Below, one piece after another: positions 59,440-64,000 of a DNA stretch of 64,000 bases (within the stretch, counting starts at the first letter, position 1; the number at the start of each line of letters is the position of its first letter). The DNA is taken from the NCBI GenBank assembly GCA_036346405.1, contig CM070561.1:22042215-22106214 (forward strand), given 5' to 3'. The stretch comes from Phyllostachys edulis (Eukaryota; Streptophyta; Magnoliopsida; Poales; Poaceae). Made by a program: the position numbers and the translations under genes. Under the pieces are notes generated by a model. It saw only the letters and a program-made list of their open reading frames with translations, was not told where the DNA came from and did not search any database.

Positions 59440-59610
59440 GGTCCCGAGTGTTTTTGATTCGGTGCACTCGGGATATATTTTGATCTCCCAAGTGTTATCG
59501 GAAACACTCGGGAAAGTTGATTCTACCGAGGGTTGACGACTCGTCCTGAGTGTCCTATGAAACACTCGGGATTTTCTCGAGTGTTTTCGTCCAAATACTC
59601 GGGAACTAAG
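59440..59610. repeat. Right subterminal repeats of the large CACTA element
   Basis: About eight copies of 'cactcggga' or its complement, some mutated (for example 'cccaagtgtt' and 'cctgagtgtc'). The array is shorter than the left one. Confidence 0.8.
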
Positions 59611-59628
59611 TGATTTCTGGTAGTGTTG

Positions 59629-60449
59629 CCTTGTGTGGGGCACTTGCTTTTCCCAACCGCTAGGCGGAAATTGGTACATTATACCTCGGAAATTTCTAGG
59701 AGCTCCATACTATTTGAGCAAGGAGTAGAAACACTATTATGTCACATTGAATTTATGTAAGAAGACAGAGCAAAACTTGTGACCATGATCCTTTCTCAAT
59801 AATTTTTTTTTCGGGAGTTCTTAACCCGACTATGATCTTTTTGTCCATCGCTACAATGGATGACGCATGACGACAAGCAAAATAAGCCTCAATAATGCTA
59901 CTTTTGTTGATCTTGTTACGATTTCTCTTTAATTACAGAAAAGTTAGCCATAAGGCGAAAATAAGGGTTAATAACTAATTAGTTATAATAAGAAAACATT
60001 TTCAACTTAGAAAACAAACATGTGAGTTGTTGAATAATGTGAGCCTTCAATCCATTCCCTTAATGGCTATCTTCTAGCTGGGGCCATCTATTATCTATAT
60101 TATTATTTTGAGCCCATAAAAAAAGGAGGCATAAAGGAATCTCTTCACCAAATCCATTCATTGCACTTCCTCACACGTATCTAAAAAGGGTGTCAGCATT
60201 ATGGCTAACTTTCTGCTCAAGAATTATTGCCCAGTGAGCTCCAATGATAATTTCATCATTATCCCACAAACTAAAATTTTCTTATTTCATTTCGTTTGGA
60301 TAATGTTTGGAATTTGTTACAGTAGCATATTGACTTAGAAGAACAACATTTTGTACAAACTTTCATCATTATCCCACAAAGTACAAATTTTCAGATTTTC
60401 CACATAAAACAATTGAGTCCATGAGTCAGTGGGAATCGGTTGGATTGAA
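59629..60449. other. Spacer right of the large CACTA element
   Basis: AT-rich with no recognised gene. A phrase 'tcatcattatcccacaaa' occurs twice (about 60,253 and 60,363). Confidence 0.5.
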
Positions 60450-60454
60450 CTAAG

Positions 60455-60707
60455 TGTAATACCCTGGTCCAAAATCTGCTCAATATCCAGTCCACTGTAG
60501 GACAGATCTACACACACATAGTAGTATAGTACCCCACCTACACTTTCATATATCCTCACTTCGTATAAAAGAGTTAATCTAGAGGTGCTACATGTAGACC
60601 CAACAGACATTATATACTATTACAACTCACTTTAGACAAACAATGTGGGAGTAATCCCACTACACAACTCTACATGGACCGCACTACGAGCATGTCGGGA
60701 TATTACA
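60455..60707. mobile_element. Short solo LTR or TRIM-like element (253 bp)
   Basis: The element starts with TGTAATACCC and ends with GGGATATTACA. It is flanked by a perfect 5 bp duplication, ctaag (60450-60454 and 60708-60712). TG...CA ends with a 5 bp duplication fit an LTR. The length fits a small-LTR or terminal-repeat-in-miniature element, and the inverted ends are longer than usual. Orientation is not determined. Confidence 0.65.
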
Positions 60708-60712
60708 CTAAG

Positions 60713-62376
60713 TTTATAGTAATTCGGACTAAATCAGCAAGTACTAACTTTGATGTTAGAATTTGTTCATGGACGTCCCATCTTTTAATAATTTTAATGT
60801 ATCTGGGAGCACTTTTGGATGGATTGCATAGCACTTGAACATCCATATACATGTGGAGTAAACTCATATTGTGACCTGTCATTTGCCTGGTACCTACTAA
60901 AAAGTAAAAACGAAACATTGTAAATTCTGCATTTATTGTTGCGTGTTTCGTGATATTCACAGCGCAAAATTTGCATATATAAAAAAAATTTGTGGCAACT
61001 CACAACTATGCGGCCGTGTCCTACAAAATCACATTAACGAACAAATTGAACCAACACCTAAAAGTGGTACTTTATTCGTAAATAATTTCAGACGATTTGC
61101 ACTGAAGATGCAAGTGAAAATGAGTTGCAGCACTGATATGCAACGCTTATGCCACTTGGCTTGTCGTCTGCAAACATTTTTTCATTAAACCATGCATGTA
61201 TGAGTAAAACTCACTCTTGAGACATTGATGCGTCAGCTAGATAGACATCGATCAGTGACGTTTTCAAACAAGCAATATTCAAACCTTGTAACATAAGAAA
61301 ATAACGAAAATGAGTGCGACGTACTGAAGATTGATGATTATTTGATATGCAACAAGATCGTTCCGTTAGCCTTTCCATTCTGAAGTAGATGTTTTTACAA
61401 GCTTGTTGAGCAAATAATAATTAAAATGGAGAGGCCACGTTTTTGTCGGGCTTTGGTTCGTTCTTGCGAGAGATTTGACCAGTTTGGCATTACATATGAT
61501 TAGTTACCAGAATCTTTGCCAATTCCAAAAAATATTTTTACTAGGGATCTAAATTTAAATATATTATTGGTGACTTAAAAGATAGTTGAATAACATTGCA
61601 GATTACAATGCCAAATATCCTTATATATCCCTCAACTTCGCCAAACTTTCACTCAGTAGCTAGGCTTGACTTTCTATTTCGAATGACTGAATTAGGGCCT
61701 GAACTAAAATTTAAGGTCTAAATCATGACTCTATATTTCAGGGTTGTAAAACAGAGCAAAACACAAAATTAGACTTCCTCTTGAAAAACATTACAACAGT
61801 ATCTTCAACTAGCTCTAGCTATTAGTTTCTTGAATTCGACAAAAGGCTAAGTTTCGATATATACAAAAATCAGCGATCAGATTATCAGTAATGCTGTGCA
61901 CACTGCATAAACGCCATGCAGAAACAGCACATATATTAGCATGTGAATATGCCAAAAAGATGAGCCATAACAATCACGGCTATGCATGCAAACAGGATCG
62001 TTCTGTTGCCTTGACAATGTTAAGGTTGTTGCAAGCGTCAGGCTCAAGGAGAGCTTGCACACATAGCTAGCTTTGCTCCAAGCCTACGCACGCACGCGTG
62101 ATGCGCGCGGCCATGGCCAGGAAGCTTCAAGCTTCTTCACGCTCACACAAACGCGCGTCGCTATACCGGCGATGCGCGACGAGAAGCCTAACCATAACCA
62201 ACCCCAGAGAGCGATGGAGAGAAGCGACTGCGTGGTTAGCTGCGTTGTCATCGATCGCCCGCGGCTTCTTTTCCGGGAGGATATATTGATTGGAGGTTTC
62301 AGTCCCACCTCAAAGGCGGGGACGAGTTTGTTAGCCTTGTTTCCCTGATGGCTATGTCTCATCAGATGGTTGGTAC

Positions 62377-62378
<2 letters not shown>
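60713..62378. other. Gene-free upstream region of the possible 62,741 gene
   Basis: Mixed composition with no recognised coding sequence. GC content rises at 62,080-62,350, but the open frames there show no domain. It may hold regulatory DNA for the gene that starts at 62,741. Confidence 0.4.

Positions 62379-62439
<61 letters not shown>
62379..62439. repeat. (AC)n-(AG)n compound microsatellite
   Basis: About 23 AC dinucleotides followed by 7 AG dinucleotides, roughly 300 bp upstream of the putative start codon at 62,741. Confidence 0.95.
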
Positions 62440-62650
62440 CTGATGATGATATGCTTGATGCTAAAAATGTACTTGATCTGGAGGCGCTTAATTTGCTAGC
62501 TAGGGGGCTCTGGAAGGAACCGTGGAATGGATGGCTGGTGAAGTGGCACACTAGGGCTGAAAGCTACCATACCATATCCCAATGTGCACTTGGCTCTTAC
62601 CTAGCTAGAGATGCTGTGGAGGCATGCATTGGCATGGTGCTAGCTAGCTC

Positions 62651-62657
62651 TATAAAT
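62651..62657 (+). promoter_or_regulatory. Putative TATA box of the 62,741 gene
   Basis: The sequence CTCTATAAATTGG lies 84-90 bp upstream of the ATG at 62,741. That allows a transcription start about 30 bp downstream and a leader of about 60 bases. Confidence 0.45.
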
Positions 62658-62740
62658 TGGTGCAACTATTGGTTGCTTAAGCGATCATTCTCGCCTGCAT
62701 TAATTGAGAGAAGGGAATTCAGTAGCTAGAGCCTAGAGAG

Positions 62741-63877
62741 ATGGAAAAGACAAGGAAGGCCACCTCCCCTAAGGTTAGGAAATAAGAAACATCTTGTGTG
62801 TTTAGATAGAACTAAGCTCCATCCATGTATGCCACGCATGCTAGTTAGTGTTCACCTGGTGCTTAGTTTTCCTTCAACATGCATGCTTGGAGAAGTAGTG
62901 TTGTGGGGAAGTTGTTGTTTGTAACTCGTTCAAACCAATCTCGTCCAAGCTGGTTCAAATTGGACAACTATCAACTTTGATTGGTTTTTATAGAGTTCTT
63001 GTCAGGTTTAGCCCATTTGATGGTGGTCTTTGCGGCCTCAACATGCATGATGATCTTAATGTTGCGTACGTCAAGATCCTTCTTTTATGAAAGACAAGCA
63101 ATATATAATATTTTGGTTTTTTGTTGGTTTTTAGTTCTCGCATAAGATCTCAGCTTAGAACTTCCCTTGAACGTGCAAAATTCTTTCATAATTAAGTTGT
63201 TTAAAGAAAACCTCGATTGGAGTGTGGAGGTGAGTTACAAGTATGCATGCGTTGCTTGGTCCTTTTAGTTGCATGGCTTGGTGTCATTTTTTATGTCAGT
63301 TACTTTCAAGTTAGTTAAAGGCTTTTTAGACAAGCCCTAAGCGATTTTATGTTAGCTTAGGTATCATTTTCTTTACTTTTTTGTATGACTGTCCAAGTGG
63401 TCAAGGCAAGCTGATCTCTTTGCTAGCTATCTTGCTATAGCTAGCATATATATGGCCTGGCGCACTTGGTTTAAAAGCTTATCAAGTTGGTTTATTTTGA
63501 GTGTTTATTGGAGTTTGGTTTTAATTAACTTGATTATTCTTCTTCTATCCAGAGCTCAATGACTAGTACAGGTCCCAAGAGCCCGGTTAGGAACGGAGGA
63601 TCTCCACCTCATAAGAAGAATACTACCGAGGTATATTTGTATTACGTGCATGTATTCATGCGTATATAAATCTACACTAAGAGTTTCAGTATATCTTAGC
63701 ATAATATTCAATGTTTGTGACTCGTTTTGGTAAAAACATTTTTTTTAAAGAAATGGCTATTAAACAAGTTCTTCTTATAAGTACTGTACATATTTTTTTG
63801 GTCGTATGTATATTTCCTAGGAGGAATTGGCAAGGATTATATTATTCAGTGCAGCTGCTTTTAAGATAAGATTCTGA
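62741..63877 (+). CDS. Possible small three-exon gene, about 55 codons
   Basis: I do not recognise this gene. Exon 1 (62741-62773) starts with ATG and ends CCTAAG|GTTAGG. Exon 2 (63553-63630) follows a polypyrimidine acceptor (TCTATCCAG) and ends ACCGAG|GTATAT. Exon 3 (63821-63877) follows TTTCCTAG and ends in TGA. All three join in one phase-0 frame. The product would be basic and Ser/Pro/Lys-rich for 35 residues (TSTGPKSPVRNGGSPPHKKN), then hydrophobic (ARIILFSAAAFKIRF). A TATA box and leader precede it. Exon 3 is the least certain; the gene may instead continue past the window with other exons. No transposon feature overlaps it. Confidence 0.4.
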
Positions 63878-64000
63878 AATAGAATCCTGATAATTCTACC
63901 TTTATGATGAAATGCTAACTTATCGTATATGCATGCAAAATCATTTCCATTTTCTCGCAAAATTGGAAATAAAAAATCATGATTGCTTGTTTAAGATACT
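63878..64000. other. AT-rich end of the window
   Basis: Nothing recognisable; either 3' untranslated sequence or intron of the preceding gene. Confidence 0.4.

Larger units (their letters stand above)
41452..59625. mobile_element. Large CACTA element (18.2 kb with nested insertions)
   Basis: The left end is CACTACCAGAAGTCCGG, and the right end is the complement of CACTACCAGAAATCAC. A 3 bp duplication, ttg (41449-41451 and 59626-59628), flanks it. Subterminal arrays of 'actcggga' in both orientations occupy 41,470-41,875 and 59,440-59,610. Removing the solo LTR (45120-49101) and the nested CACTA (49904-56768) leaves about 7.3 kb. No transposase is visible. Exons of an LRR receptor kinase and of an mRNA cap methyltransferase are present, so this looks like a gene-capturing, non-autonomous element. 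Confidence 0.9.

Noticed and set aside
58820..59491. Long open frames on both strands at 58,820-59,680
   Set aside because: GC-rich low-complexity DNA leaves several frames open at once; the peptides are Ser/Pro/Ala or Gly/Glu/Ala repeats with no domain.
62084..62551. 155-codon minus-strand frame across the AC repeat
   Set aside because: Much of the frame is a Cys/Val run produced by translating the dinucleotide repeat.
1..64000. tRNA, rRNA, snRNA or organellar DNA insertions
   Set aside because: I looked for typical tRNA boxes and conserved rRNA words by eye and saw none; a dedicated RNA search was not possible here.

Overview
The window is plant nuclear DNA, most likely from a panicoid grass. 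It is almost entirely nested transposable elements. The evidence is: grass-type Ty1/copia and Ty3/gypsy coding remnants; CACTA elements with long subterminal repeats, including the 'actcggga' type I associate with grasses such as maize and sorghum; hAT and MULE elements; and plant-type exons with GT..AG introns. I saw no bacterial, organellar or CRISPR signals. Nearly every long open frame is either a shadow or a broken transposon gene. All identifications come from reading the sequence and from family knowledge; no search was run.

Layout. 1-7,100: a minus-strand copia element that kept only gag. 7,165-8,141: LTR, PBS and leader of another LTR retrotransposon. 8,142-19,737: a minus-strand Ty3/gypsy element split by three insertions. 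These are the 7,583-8,141 LTR, a 3.8 kb solo LTR (9,435-13,193), and a foldback MULE (13,536-17,430) that itself holds a 3.0 kb copia solo LTR (13,591-16,635). 19,738-23,765: a 4.0 kb solo LTR. 23,766-34,668: a FAR1/MULE-type transposase pseudogene in DNA studded with TTTACTG. It is cut by a 3.1 kb CACTA element (27,382-30,464) and followed by two copies of an unknown decayed gene. 34,669-39,631: two tandem MITE-like units, the first split by a 4.2 kb solo LTR. 39,808-41,216: a hAT element. 41,452-59,625: an 18.2 kb CACTA element that carries pieces of an LRR receptor kinase and an mRNA cap methyltransferase. It also holds a solo LTR (45,120-49,101) and a second CACTA element (49,904-56,768) with a Ulp1-like gene. 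59,629-64,000: the least repetitive part, with a 253 bp solo LTR and the possible start of a small spliced gene at 62,741.

Most boundaries rest on directly visible target-site duplications: 3 bp for the CACTAs (cgt, ttg, taa), 8 bp for the hAT, 9 bp for the MULE, and 5 bp for several solo LTRs. Two of the long solo LTRs have imperfect duplications. Every long LTR after the first 8 kb is solo, so recombination between LTR pairs has been frequent here.

The most unusual signal is in the copia solo LTR. It holds two arrays with thirteen hairpins in all. Nearly all share a TGTGT loop, and their stems change on both sides so that pairing is kept. Next are the TTTACTG-studded FAR1 region and the palindromic box shared by four long solo LTRs.
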